Shown piece by piece: positions 56,074 to 64,000 of a stretch of DNA of 64,000 bases. This DNA comes from Algibacillus agarilyticus. GTDB taxonomy: Bacteria > Pseudomonadota > Gammaproteobacteria > Enterobacterales > Alteromonadaceae. The stretch is from positions 62,001-126,000 of the forward strand of contig NZ_QMED01000003.1 in assembly GCF_003286125.1 (NCBI RefSeq), read 5' to 3'. Position 1 is the stretch's first letter, and each line of letters opens with the position of its first letter. Both the position numbers and the translations under genes were made by a program. A model generated the notes under the pieces. It was not told the origin of the DNA. It searched no databases and worked only from the letters and a program-made list of their open reading frames with translations.

Positions 56074-57287
56074 ACGTCAATTTCCTCTAACAATTTAAGG
56101 GCTTCCATTAATGCACGCCCATTATGGTAAGGACCTTTCCAAAATCCAGCTTTATAAATATCATCATTTTTATCTTGGTCACATGTTGCTAACCAATGCC
56201 ACTCACCCTGCTCTTTATCAATATGATATTGCTGTGTGAATGACCAAATTTTATCGATCGCACTAAAGTATTCGTCTTCGCCAGTTAAGGTATATGCATT
56301 CAAAAAACCAACCAAGGCTTCGGCTTGGATCCACCAGCAACTTTCGGTATGTTGCTTCCCGGTTTTAATATCAATTTCATCCAACACTTGGCCTTTGTCG
56401 CCAATACCTTCGGCCAAACACACGTGGGCAAGTTTGATCACCGTTGGTAAAACCTTCACGGTCATTTTTGGATCTTTTAACGCTTTTAATGATTTATGTA
56501 ATAACCAACTACATTCAATATCATGCCCATATGAATAGGCTTGTGAATGGTCACCCCAATTACGGCACATAAATAAACGTAAATGATAATTTGAATGATC
56601 AACAATTGAACCTTGAAAATAATCAATCAAACGACTTAACGCGTTATTGACCTTAGTTGTCGGATAATATTTTTGTAAATTGGTATAGGCTTCTAAAACA
56701 TGTAGATGGGTGTTCATTGTTTTAGGTAAATTGGCGTCTTTTTCACTCAGGCGCATATCTTCAATTTCTTGCCAATCTTGAGAAAATGCTTCGAGGTAAC
56801 CGCCCCGATCATTATCATGTGTATGTAATTCTAATAAATCAAAATAGGTTAACGCTTTATCGATCGCGGCTTGTTTACCCGTTAAAGCAAAATAAGATGA
56901 AAGGGCGTAAATAGCGAATGACTGGGCATACGTTTGTTTTTTACCGTCAAGTAAATCACCATAACAATCAACAGACCAAATAACACCACCTTGGTCTGTA
57001 TCATCAAAATGGGTCAATAAATAATCGTATGCACGATCAGCCATCGCACGTGATTGCTCGCAAGCATTAAACAAAGCCACTTCACTAAAAAACCATAAAA
57101 TACGGGTATTTAAAATAATGCTTTTAGGGGCATCATATATACGTTGGCCATTAGATGAAATTTCGCCAATAAACCCGCCATTCTCAACATCCGGTCCATT
57201 TGTGCACCACCAATTGGTTATCGATTGTAACTCTTGGTTAAACTCACGTTTAAGTTTGCTTATTGCTTGTTTATTTATTGTGCTCAT
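56070..57287 (-). CDS. AGE-family 2-epimerase (cellobiose/mannobiose 2-epimerase type)
   Basis: 405 residues of an alpha6/alpha6 barrel. WWCTNGPDVENGGFIGEI, NTRILWFFSEVAL, LNTHLHVLEAYTNL, HDIECSWLLHKS and ESCWWIQAEALVGFLNAY are the family motifs, with the catalytic histidines in HLHV and GHDIE. These enzymes convert the reducing-end glucose of cellobiose, or mannose of mannobiose, at C2. Beside GH130 and GH5 mannanase, the likely reaction is Man-beta-1,4-Man to Man-beta-1,4-Glc. It has no signal peptide (cytosolic). The gap to GH130 is 24 bases and the GH5 start overlaps its end. Confidence 0.88.
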   Translation of the reverse strand: MSTINKQAISKLKREFNQELQSITNWWCTNGPDVENGGFIGEISSNGQRIYDAPKSIILNTRILWFFSEVALFNACEQSRAMADRAYDYLLTHFDDTDQGGVIWSVDCYGDLLDGKKQTYAQSFAIYALSSYFALTGKQAAIDKALTYFDLLELHTHDNDRGGYLEAFSQDWQEIEDMRLSEKDANLPKTMNTHLHVLEAYTNLQKYYPTTKVNNALSRLIDYFQGSIVDHSNYHLRLFMCRNWGDHSQAYSYGHDIECSWLLHKSLKALKDPKMTVKVLPTVIKLAHVCLAEGIGDKGQVLDEIDIKTGKQHTESCWWIQAEALVGFLNAYTLTGEDEYFSAIDKIWSFTQQYHIDKEQGEWHWLATCDQDKNDDIYKAGFWKGPYHNGRALMEALKLLEEIDV

Positions 57288-57311
57288 ACGCCCTCCTCCT
57301 ATTTATATCAA

Positions 57312-58481
57312 TTATCGAACTGAATTATTCTGGTCAATTAATTGATTAATTGCTTGCACCGAGGTCGCTGAGCGTAAACCATCTTCTGGGGTATTAATGA
57401 CATAATCGATTAATTTATCAACAGTCGAAGTTGCGACATGCATTCGAGTATCTGATGATGCATAATAAATAAATACGTCACCGTTATCATCGGCTATCCA
57501 ACCATTGCTGAATACAACGTTTGATACATCCCCTACACGTTCGGCACCTTCTGGTGCAATAAAATGACCACCCGGCGCATGTGTAACAACCCAAGGTCTT
57601 TCAAGCTCAGTCATAAAGATATATAAAACATATCGCAAACCCGCGGCGGTATTACGCACACCATGCGCTAAATGTAACCAACCTTTTGCCGTTTTGATGG
57701 GTGCGGGTCCTTGGCCGTTTTTAACTTCTTTGATTGTGTGATACACCTTTGAATCAACGATCACTTCAGATTTAACTTCGGCATTTTCCATGGTTTTAGA
57801 TAAACCCCAACCAATGCCGCCACCGCCACCAACCGAAATAAAACCATCTTGTGGGCGAGTATATAAAGCATATTGTCCCTCAACAAATTCTGGGTGTAGA
57901 ACCACATTTCGTTGTTGACCTGAATAGGTGATTAAATCAGGTAAACGCTCCCACGACACTAAATCTTTAGTTCGTGCAATACCACACTGCGCTTCAGCTG
58001 CAGAGGTATTTTCAAGTAATTCTAAATCTTTACGTTCGGTACAAAATAAACCATAAATATAACCATCTTCATGACGTGTTAAGCGCATATCATAAACATT
58101 AGTATCAGGGCGGTCCGTCTCAGGCATCGTTACCGGACGGTCCCAAAAAGTAAAGTTATCAACCCCATTATCACTTTGTGCAACAGCAAAGTAAGACTTT
58201 CTATCGTTACCCTCTACTCGCACTACAATGACATATTTATCATTAAATTTAATAGCACCTGAATTTAAAGTGGCATTAACACCAATTCGCTCCATAAACT
58301 CAGGATTGGTATTTTCATTAAAATCATAACGCCACGTTAAAGGCACATGAGCCGGTGTGATGATCGGGTTTTCAAAACGATCGTAAATGCCATTACCTTG
58401 GGCTTGTGGCTTATTACATTTAGTTAAAATTGAATCTTGATATGCTGTGGTTGCTGCTACTCGTTGTTGAAAAGTGTTCAT
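57312..58481 (-). CDS. GH130 4-O-beta-D-mannosyl-D-glucose phosphorylase
   Basis: 389 residues of the five-bladed propeller family. VVRVEGNDRKSYFAVAQSDNGVDNF contains the expected catalytic Asp region, and DTNVYDMRLTRHEDGYIYGLFCTER, GGGGGIGWGLSKTM, NGQGPAPIKTAKGWLHLAHG and YYASSDTRMHVATS are GH130_1 landmarks. It phosphorolyses Man-beta-1,4-Glc to mannose-1-phosphate and glucose in the cytosol. The neighbouring epimerase supplies the substrate. An operator lies 50 bases upstream of its start, so it may also have its own promoter. Confidence 0.92.
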   Translation of the reverse strand: MNTFQQRVAATTAYQDSILTKCNKPQAQGNGIYDRFENPIITPAHVPLTWRYDFNENTNPEFMERIGVNATLNSGAIKFNDKYVIVVRVEGNDRKSYFAVAQSDNGVDNFTFWDRPVTMPETDRPDTNVYDMRLTRHEDGYIYGLFCTERKDLELLENTSAAEAQCGIARTKDLVSWERLPDLITYSGQQRNVVLHPEFVEGQYALYTRPQDGFISVGGGGGIGWGLSKTMENAEVKSEVIVDSKVYHTIKEVKNGQGPAPIKTAKGWLHLAHGVRNTAAGLRYVLYIFMTELERPWVVTHAPGGHFIAPEGAERVGDVSNVVFSNGWIADDNGDVFIYYASSDTRMHVATSTVDKLIDYVINTPEDGLRSATSVQAINQLIDQNNSVR

Positions 58482-58529
58482 AAAATTTTCCTCTTGCTTA
58501 TTGTTTAATTAAAACAACATTTATAAATA

Positions 58530-58543
58530 TTAACCGGTTACAT
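58530..58543. promoter_or_regulatory. LacI-type operator upstream of GH130
   Basis: TTAACCGGTTACAT at 58530-58543 is close to the palindrome TGTAACCGGTTACA found three more times near cluster genes. It lies in the 109-base gap between the transporter and GH130 genes. Confidence 0.75.
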
Positions 58544-58590
58544 CACAAATTCGACTAAATAGCTAAATCTGTGTATACAATCTCTATCGT

Positions 58591-60078
58591 TTATTGCGCA
58601 TCGATAGGTTTAAAATTTGACTTAAGTTTGTTGTGTTCATCGGCTTCTGTTACCAATACATTTTCAGTCGGTTCAAAAAGCGATTTTTCATCTGCACGTT
58701 TATCGGCTAAATGTTTATTTACATCGGCCATCACATCATCCGTTAATTTATAAAACATAATAAATAAGCCAGAAATTAAGGCGCCAATGGCGGGTAAATA
58801 ACTCATCATCATACGGATCCCCTCTTTGGCCGTTTCAGTTTGCTCTGCATTCGCTTCATAACCGTAAATAGCAAGTGTCCAACCTGTCATGGCCCCGCCT
58901 AATGTCCAACCCATTTTTTGTGAAAACGAAGCAGATGAAAAAATAAGCCCCGTTGAACGACGACCGGTTTTATATTCAGAATAGTCAGCGGTGTCGGCGT
59001 ACATAGCCCAAAGTAACGGAAATATAATACCGGCACACATATTAATCACGACTTGTAATAACAAAATTAACCACACTTGGGATTCCGTCATATGAAACAA
59101 ACACGCACTAAAAAATGCCGCGCCAAACATGGCATACATAAAGGTTTGGCGTTTACCCATTTTTGAAGATACCGGCTTAGCTAACATCACCCCAGCTATA
59201 TTAGCCACCTGGCCAATCACTAAATAAGTCGCAATCAAACTAAAACTCATGCCAAAAATAACAATTGAATCAATCGAAAAATAATATTTAAAGTAATAAA
59301 CCGCGGCACCATCACGCATACTATTAAATATTAATGTAGCTAAAGCCGCCCCCAATAAAATGAACCAATACTTATTTTTAGCTAAATTTTTAAGGTCGTC
59401 TTTTAACGAGTTTTGCTGTTGTGCAGGGGGCTGTACTCGCTCTTTAGTCCATGCAAAGGTAAAGTAAAATAAAATAGAAGCAATAACACCAAATAACATA
59501 ACGGTATACATCCAACCGGCTTGCATATCAGGGGTTGTTGAGTTTAATGTGCTGAAAAAATCCGTTAACGGCTCAATAAAGGCTAACGATAATATACCGC
59601 CTGCAAACGCAAATACCATACGGTAAGACGCTAACGTAGTGCGATCATCACTATGTGACGACATCACACCGAGTAACGAAGCATACGGAACATTAACAAC
59701 GGTATAGACCATCATCATTAATGTGTAAGTCACGTAAGCATAAGCTAATTTATAATCACCTAACCATTCAGGTGTCGTAAAGGTCAGCACCCCGATAACA
59801 GAAAAGGGGATCGCGCCAAATAAGATAAAAGGCCTAAATTTACCCCATTTGGTATTAATTCGGTCAGAGATAATGCCCATAATTGGATCATTAGCTGCAT
59901 CCCAAATTCTAACTAATAAAAACATCGTTCCAACAGCCGCCGCTGAAATACCAAACACATCGGTGTAAAAGATCATCAGGTAAACTGAAAATAACTTCCA
60001 AAACATAGATGAGGCAAAATCACCAAATCCATAGCCTATTTTTTCTTTTAAACCTGGTCGCTCATTTAATGCTGGCAT
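58591..60078 (-). CDS. GPH-family sugar:cation symporter
   Basis: 495 residues, 12 predicted membrane helices, MelB/GPH type: KIGYGFGDFASSMFWKLFSVYLMIFYTDVFG at the start, LVRIWDAANDPIMGIISDRINTKWGKFRPFILFGAIPF (the substrate and cation site region), and MYADTADYSEYKTGRRSTGLIFSSASFSQKMGWTLGGA. These carriers take up oligosaccharides with Na+ or H+. Located first in the mannan operon, it probably imports mannobiose and small mannan oligosaccharides. Confidence 0.92.
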   Translation of the reverse strand: MPALNERPGLKEKIGYGFGDFASSMFWKLFSVYLMIFYTDVFGISAAAVGTMFLLVRIWDAANDPIMGIISDRINTKWGKFRPFILFGAIPFSVIGVLTFTTPEWLGDYKLAYAYVTYTLMMMVYTVVNVPYASLLGVMSSHSDDRTTLASYRMVFAFAGGILSLAFIEPLTDFFSTLNSTTPDMQAGWMYTVMLFGVIASILFYFTFAWTKERVQPPAQQQNSLKDDLKNLAKNKYWFILLGAALATLIFNSMRDGAAVYYFKYYFSIDSIVIFGMSFSLIATYLVIGQVANIAGVMLAKPVSSKMGKRQTFMYAMFGAAFFSACLFHMTESQVWLILLLQVVINMCAGIIFPLLWAMYADTADYSEYKTGRRSTGLIFSSASFSQKMGWTLGGAMTGWTLAIYGYEANAEQTETAKEGIRMMMSYLPAIGALISGLFIMFYKLTDDVMADVNKHLADKRADEKSLFEPTENVLVTEADEHNKLKSNFKPIDAQ

Positions 60079-60151
60079 ACAACCCCTCTATCAGTATTTG
60101 TCGTTATATTTGAGATAACGGTTTAACAACTATAGTTCAACTGCAGTAAAA

Positions 60152-60165
60152 TGTAACCGGTTACG
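60152..60165. promoter_or_regulatory. LacI-type operator upstream of the GPH symporter
   Basis: TGTAACCGGTTACG, 74 bases upstream of the symporter start, has a perfect TAACCGGTTA core. The rest of the 486-base divergent gap holds the regulator's own operator (60505) and a CCCAAGTGACTTGGG repeat (60398). Confidence 0.8.
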
Positions 60166-60397
60166 CAATAAAGATCTAGAAATAATTCATTTATTAATAA
60201 GATAAATATTGCTAATGCCGAAACGAAATACAGAAAAACCCTATTAAATAATAACTTACAAATTTTAAAGGTCATTTCACAGATTAACATATTACGTTAG
60301 CCATGAGCATTAAGCGCCCAAAATAAGCCTAGTAATGTTAAATTAATAAAAAATAGCGCTGATATGAGATATAAAATTGATTAAAGCCAGAACTATT

Positions 60398-60412
60398 CCC
60401 AAGTGACTTGGG
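60398..60412. repeat. Palindromic repeat CCCAAGTGACTTGGG, copy 3
   Basis: Identical to the core at 3085-3099, including TATA on the right flank. It lies mid-gap between divergent genes. Confidence 0.6.
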
Positions 60413-60504
60413 TATAAATTTGAACACAATGTTAACAATGAAACTGTTACACTAAATATTTGACTTTATATGCTTTTTATTGCATTTTTAACTTGTTAAC
60501 GCCA

Positions 60505-60518
60505 TGAAACTGGTTACA
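60505..60518. promoter_or_regulatory. LacI-type operator before the lacI gene itself
   Basis: TGAAACTGGTTACA keeps most of the TGTAACCGGTTACA palindrome with two changes in one arm. It is 47 bases before the regulator start, so autoregulation is likely. Confidence 0.65.
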
Positions 60519-60564
60519 CATATTGCCGCTATAATTCATACTTATACCGCCTAAGGAAATAAAA

Positions 60565-61560
60565 ATGTCAAATATTCGCGAAGTCGCTAAAGTAGCAGGC
60601 GTATCCATTGCTACCGTTTCAAGAGCGCTGAGTCACCCAGACAAAGTATCAAAAAACAGCCTTAAAAAAGTCAACGATGCCATTGCACTTGTTGGCTATA
60701 AACCCAATATGCTGGCCCGTAATTTTAGATTTCATAAAAGCTATGCCATTTTAGTTTTAGTACCTGAGTTAGCAAACCCATTTTTTTCAACTGTGGTGAA
60801 AGGTATTGAAGATGTCGCTCGGCAAAAAGGCTTTAATGTGCTCTTAGGCGACAGCCGTGACTCCATTGATCGCGAAAAAGAATATTTAAAGCTCATTGAG
60901 ACACGACAAGCAGATGGCGTTATACAATTACGCCCTCACCGACCAGCAGACGGACAAATATTCAGTCACGCTGACTTCCCTGTTGTTAGTGCGTGTGGAT
61001 GCGTAGGCACCCCCTATCCTTCAGTGCGAATCGATAATGCCGCGGCACAACAGCAAGTTGTTGAGCATTTAATATCGTTAGGCCATACGCGTATCGGAGT
61101 AATAACAGGCCTAGCCGATAACCCTCATTCAATTGTTCGATTAAAAGGCTATAAACAAGCGTTAGAAAATGCGGGCATTCCTTTTGACGACACTTTAGTC
61201 ACAGAAGGTGATTTCAGTTTATGGTCAGGTTTAAATTCGGCAACCCAGTTTATTCATATGGATCAAAAACCAACCGCGATTGTCGCGTTTAATGATGAAA
61301 TGGCGATCGGTGCCATTAAAGGTTTTAAGTCAGTTGGTTTAGACGTGCCAAACGATATTTCTGTCACCGGCTTTGATGATATTGAGTTTTCTAAATACAA
61401 CGAACCAACGCTAACGACTATTTCGCAACCGGCAACCGAATTAGGAAAAACGGCAATGAATTTGTTGCATCGTTTATTAGAAGGTAAAACATTAGCGCAA
61501 CAAGAGTACATTTTACCTTTTGAGTTTATCGTGCGTGGTAGCACGGCAAACAAAGCCTAA
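60565..61560 (+). CDS. LacI-family transcriptional regulator of the mannan cluster
   Basis: 331 residues. The HTH at the start is REVAKVAGVSIATVSRALSH with the hinge VGYKPNMLARNFR. A periplasmic-binding-like sensor domain follows (about 60-331, ILVLVPELANPFFSTVVKGIEDVARQKGF and ISVTGFDDIEFSKYNEPTLTT). CytR/GalR-like. It is divergent from the GPH-GH130-epimerase-GH5 operon, with matching operators in both directions. The inducer is probably a mannan-derived sugar. Confidence 0.93.
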   Translation: MSNIREVAKVAGVSIATVSRALSHPDKVSKNSLKKVNDAIALVGYKPNMLARNFRFHKSYAILVLVPELANPFFSTVVKGIEDVARQKGFNVLLGDSRDSIDREKEYLKLIETRQADGVIQLRPHRPADGQIFSHADFPVVSACGCVGTPYPSVRIDNAAAQQQVVEHLISLGHTRIGVITGLADNPHSIVRLKGYKQALENAGIPFDDTLVTEGDFSLWSGLNSATQFIHMDQKPTAIVAFNDEMAIGAIKGFKSVGLDVPNDISVTGFDDIEFSKYNEPTLTTISQPATELGKTAMNLLHRLLEGKTLAQQEYILPFEFIVRGSTANKA

Positions 61561-61637
61561 GTTTTTATGACATACTGATTATTAAGTGAAATTTAGCTAA
61601 TTACCGTCCTGCTACGCTTGTATTCAAATCACTTGAA

Positions 61638-61815
61638 TATAGTCTTTTCGCTCAGGTTTTATGGTTCATTGTCAGCGCTTACTCGCCCCAATCACATAGT
61701 AGAGCATATGCTCATGGGGGCTCGAAGCTTGACTGCTTTGCTTACATGGAAGTAAGTACTTAGGTTTCGTCTGGAACGAGAAACCTGCCCCTAAAACCCG
61801 ATCGCTTTGACTATA
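61638..61815. mobile_element. Element A copy 4 (178 bp, same orientation as copy 1)
   Basis: Runs from TATAGTCTTTTCGCTCAGG to GCTTTGACTATA. It keeps the CATATGCTCATG region and the AGTACTTAGGTTTCGTCTGG segment, with a shorter middle than copy 2. It fills part of the 448-base gap between lacI and the isomerase gene; nothing else there except the operator at 61931. Confidence 0.8.
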
Positions 61816-61930
61816 CAAGCGTAAACTTAAGTTTGCTAAGTCCTTACTCTCACTTACTCCCAATAAGTCTCTGATAAGACAATTTTTAACCTTTAATAAA
61901 AAAATGATGAATTATAATTGCAAAACAAAA

Positions 61931-61944
61931 AGTAACCGGTTACA
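61931..61944. promoter_or_regulatory. LacI-type operator upstream of the mannose isomerase gene
   Basis: AGTAACCGGTTACA, with a perfect GTAACCGGTTAC core, about 85 bases before the start of the AGE-family gene. Confidence 0.8.
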
Positions 61945-62029
61945 TTTGTAACATATAAAAAACATCGCATGCTCAATTTAGGTTTAAACAACGATTGATT
62001 CAGCATGAATGCACACACAAGAGGCCCAA

Positions 62030-63193
62030 ATGCCAGAATTTAAAAATTTAAACGACGCCGCAACACATTTTGTTTCATGGCTAAGTGAACACGCTTTGCC
62101 GTTATGGGCATCAAATGGACTAGATACTAAAACCGGTGGTTCATTTGAAAAGCTAAACAGCCAAGGGCAACCCGATACACAATGCGATCGTCGTGTTAGG
62201 GTAAATTATCGCCAAATGTTTGTTTATGCCATGGCGAACGAAAAAGGTTGGTTTGATAATGGAGAAAGAGTTGTTGATAGCTTACAAACGTTTATCAACA
62301 CTCATGCTAAAAATGATAAAGGCCAATTTGCACATTTATTAAATGCTAATTGCCAAATCATTGATAGTAAACAAGATACTTACGATTTGGCTTTTTATTT
62401 GTTAGCTTGTGCATGGCGCTATCGCGCATTCAACGACCAATCGGCATTAACGGCGGCCGACGCGATGATGGAGCATATCGATACGCATATTAAAGGAATA
62501 AAAGGCGGTTGGTTTGAAGGCGACTTTAATTCTAATCTACGTAGGCAAAACCCGCACATGCATCTATTCGAAACGTTTATGGCTCTCTACTCTGCCACTA
62601 AAAACGCTAAATGGTTAGCCCGGGCGGGTGAAGTATTCACCTTGTTTCAAACCCACTTTTTTGATGAAGACAAAGGCGTATTACTTGAATATTTTAATGC
62701 CGATTGGTCACCGCAATTTGGTACGCACGGTAAAATAATTGAGGCGGGTCATATGCTTGAGTGGGTCTGGTTGTTACATGAATACCAGCAACTAACGGGC
62801 AGCCCAGTAACCCAATACACTGACATTTTATATAAAAATGCGATTGCTTACGGCTCAGATGTAACCGGTTTATTATTTGACGAATGCAATGAAAAAGGTC
62901 AAATAATCAAAGCAACAAAACGTTGCTGGCCTATAACCGAACTCCTCAAGGCTAGTGTCGCACAAGCAAATGCCGAATCAGACCCTTATATCAAAGCGCT
63001 ATACGAGCAAAAAGCTCAAGACGCCATTGAGCTTTTGTTTAAATACTATTTAACCGGTGACGTTTTAGGTACTTATTGTGATCAACTTGACGAAAACAAT
63101 AACGTAATTGTTGCAGAATCACCCGCAAGCACACTTTACCATTTAGTGGTTGCGGCTAATGAAGCCATTACGTATTGCAAAAGTCGCCGTTGA
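62030..63193 (+). CDS. AGE-family isomerase, probable D-mannose isomerase
   Basis: 387 residues, alpha6/alpha6 barrel. PLWASNGLDTKTGGSFEKLNSQG, RVRVNYRQMFVYAMANEKGW, RRQNPHMHLFETFMALYSATK, EAGHMLEWVWLLHEYQ and KRCWPITELLKA are family motifs with the conserved His and Arg residues. This subgroup isomerises mannose and fructose (YihS/ManI-like). In the context of GH130 and GH5 it would feed free mannose to glycolysis. The ATG at 62030 has AAGAGG five bases upstream; an earlier ATG at 62009 lacks one. Epimerase activity on other sugars cannot be excluded. Confidence 0.82.
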   Translation: MPEFKNLNDAATHFVSWLSEHALPLWASNGLDTKTGGSFEKLNSQGQPDTQCDRRVRVNYRQMFVYAMANEKGWFDNGERVVDSLQTFINTHAKNDKGQFAHLLNANCQIIDSKQDTYDLAFYLLACAWRYRAFNDQSALTAADAMMEHIDTHIKGIKGGWFEGDFNSNLRRQNPHMHLFETFMALYSATKNAKWLARAGEVFTLFQTHFFDEDKGVLLEYFNADWSPQFGTHGKIIEAGHMLEWVWLLHEYQQLTGSPVTQYTDILYKNAIAYGSDVTGLLFDECNEKGQIIKATKRCWPITELLKASVAQANAESDPYIKALYEQKAQDAIELLFKYYLTGDVLGTYCDQLDENNNVIVAESPASTLYHLVVAANEAITYCKSRR

Positions 63194-63220
63194 TAAGTAC
63201 CAAAGGTGATGTAGGGTTAA

Positions 63221-63346
63221 TATAGTCAAAGCGATCGGGTTTTAGGGGAAGCCGTCAAGCTTCGAGACCCCATGAGCATATGCTCTACTATGTGACTGGG
63301 CGAGTAAGCGCTGACAATGAACCATAAAACCTGAGCGAGAAGACTA
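63221..63346. mobile_element. Element A copy 5 (126-bp short form)
   Basis: Nearly the same deletion form as copy 3 (45333-45461): TATAGTCAAAGCGATCGGG, AAGCCGTCAAGCTTCGAGAC, CATGAGCATATGC and GAGCGAGAAGACTA. The right TATA end is degraded. Located between the isomerase gene and the sulfatase gene. Confidence 0.8.
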
Positions 63347-63440
63347 AAACTCCAGCTATTAACCCAAGTTCCCCCGTGCATCACCTTTTTTTTATTTTCA
63401 TTTAATGATGACCCCGTCATCCGCGCAATTAAGGTGTAAT

Positions 63441-64000
63441 ATGAAAAATTTTCTACAACTCAAGTTACTCATTATCTCTTTAATAGGTCCATTAATTTTG
63501 TTGTTTGTATTTAATGCCAATGCTCAACAAATTACACAGCCTAATATAATCCTTATAACAGCAGATGACTTGGGGTTTGACGACTTATCAATACATGGCA
63601 ACCCCGTGATCGAAACACCTAATCTAGATGCTTTAGCCAAGCGTTCAGTGCAGTTTTCTGATTACAATGTTTCACCCGTGTGTGCAACCACACGAGCCGC
63701 TTTACTCACCGGTCGGCATTATTATAAAACCGGTGTTTCGGGTGTTCATGGTGGGCGTGATTACTTAAGCTTAGATGAAACGTTAATCTCAAATGTATTA
63801 CAAGAAAACGGCTATGCAACCGGTACTTGGGGTAAATGGCATATCGGTAAAACCGCTGGTTATCTACCGCAAGATAGAGGCTTTGACGAAAGTTACTACG
63901 CTCAACTCTATGTGCATGAAAATTCTTATGGTTATATTAATCAACAAAAAGTCGAGCACGATGATTGGGTATCAAGTGTGGTTACCGATTACGCTATTGA
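63441..64000 (+). CDS. S1-family sulfatase, N-terminal part (runs off window)
   Basis: 186 residues are visible from ATG 63441 (AAGGTG ribosome site at 63431). A signal peptide (about 1-28, ending FNANA) leads into the sulfatase fold: QPNIILITADDLGFDD with metal-binding Asp pair, then the formylglycine motif VCATTRAALLTGRH (Cys81) and TWGKWHIGK. The motif has Thr where Pro or Ala is usual (C-x-P/A-x-R). Periplasmic; it would remove sulfate from algal glycans. It lies just after the mannan cluster and may belong to a further polysaccharide locus outside the window. Confidence 0.88.
   Translation, partial: MKNFLQLKLLIISLIGPLILLFVFNANAQQITQPNIILITADDLGFDDLSIHGNPVIETPNLDALAKRSVQFSDYNVSPVCATTRAALLTGRHYYKTGVSGVHGGRDYLSLDETLISNVLQENGYATGTWGKWHIGKTAGYLPQDRGFDESYYAQLYVHENSYGYINQQKVEHDDWVSSVVTDYAI

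Noticed and set aside
61672-61863. Open frames inside element A, and similar ones in B and C copies (for example 28336-28563, 38529-38801, 42859-43068)
   Set aside because: They have no ribosome site or family pattern, change with each internal deletion, and lie within repeat DNA.
1-64000. CRISPR arrays, rRNA/tRNA genes, prophage or integrative-element modules
   Set aside because: No regularly spaced direct repeats, no tRNA- or rRNA-like sequence noticed, and no integrase, transposase, phage or conjugation genes among the reading frames.

Overview
The window looks like chromosome of a low-GC marine gammaproteobacterium of the Alteromonadales type (Catenovulum, Paraglaciecola and relatives fit). 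The evidence is the mix of enterobacteria-like housekeeping genes (aroC, prmB/smrB, sixA, purT, ibpA, sulA, lysC with a lysine riboswitch), an ectoine osmolyte operon, and polysaccharide-utilisation clusters with a TonB-dependent receptor. The taxon is inferred from gene content and protein style only. No rRNA, tRNA, CRISPR array, prophage or transposase gene was seen.

Layout. 1-6.6 kb: edge of an IclR-type regulator, heat-shock gene ibpA with a sigma-32 promoter and a ROSE-like thermometer, lysC behind a lysine riboswitch, a Sel1-repeat protein, SOS-controlled sulA, an MltA/3D-like envelope protein and an AraC regulator. 6.9-17.5 kb: a six-gene cluster with two 'planctomycete-type' cytochrome c proteins (DUF2231-cytochrome and PSD1/DUF1549-DUF1553), a beta-propeller protein, a Tat-exported DUF1501 protein, a GH29 alpha-L-fucosidase lipoprotein and a fucose-permease-like transporter, with the AraC gene divergent. 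18.3-23.9 kb: ectA-ectB-ectC-ask with a fifth TPR membrane-protein gene, and a divergent MarR regulator (ectR) with an EctR-type operator between them. 24-45.3 kb: ordinary accessory and housekeeping genes, including a metallopeptidase, AraC, MFS, aroC, prmB/smrB, sixA, an M16 protease, a 2OG oxygenase, an MCP, purT, an exonuclease, a WYL regulator and a broken DoxX-like gene. 46-50.8 kb: a TonB-dependent receptor and a Bacteroidetes-style pyruvate kinase. 50.9-63.2 kb: a beta-mannan utilisation cluster. The last 0.56 kb begins an S1 sulfatase.

How the genes work together. The mannan cluster gives a complete route. A surface GH5 mannanase lipoprotein cuts mannan, a GPH symporter imports oligosaccharides, an AGE-family 2-epimerase converts Man-Man to Man-Glc, GH130 phosphorolyses it, and a second AGE-family protein probably isomerises mannose to fructose. 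A LacI regulator sits among copies of a TGTAACCGGTTACA-like operator. A related site also precedes a solute-binding-protein/chemoreceptor pair, which suggests that chemotaxis to the sugar is in the same regulon. The ectoine operon carries its own aspartokinase, separate from the riboswitch-controlled lysC.

Non-coding DNA holds three families of small repeats with imperfect terminal inverted repeats and no transposase (A, five copies; B, two copies; C, two copies), nested and rearranged in places, plus a short recurring palindrome CCCAAGTGACTTGGG.
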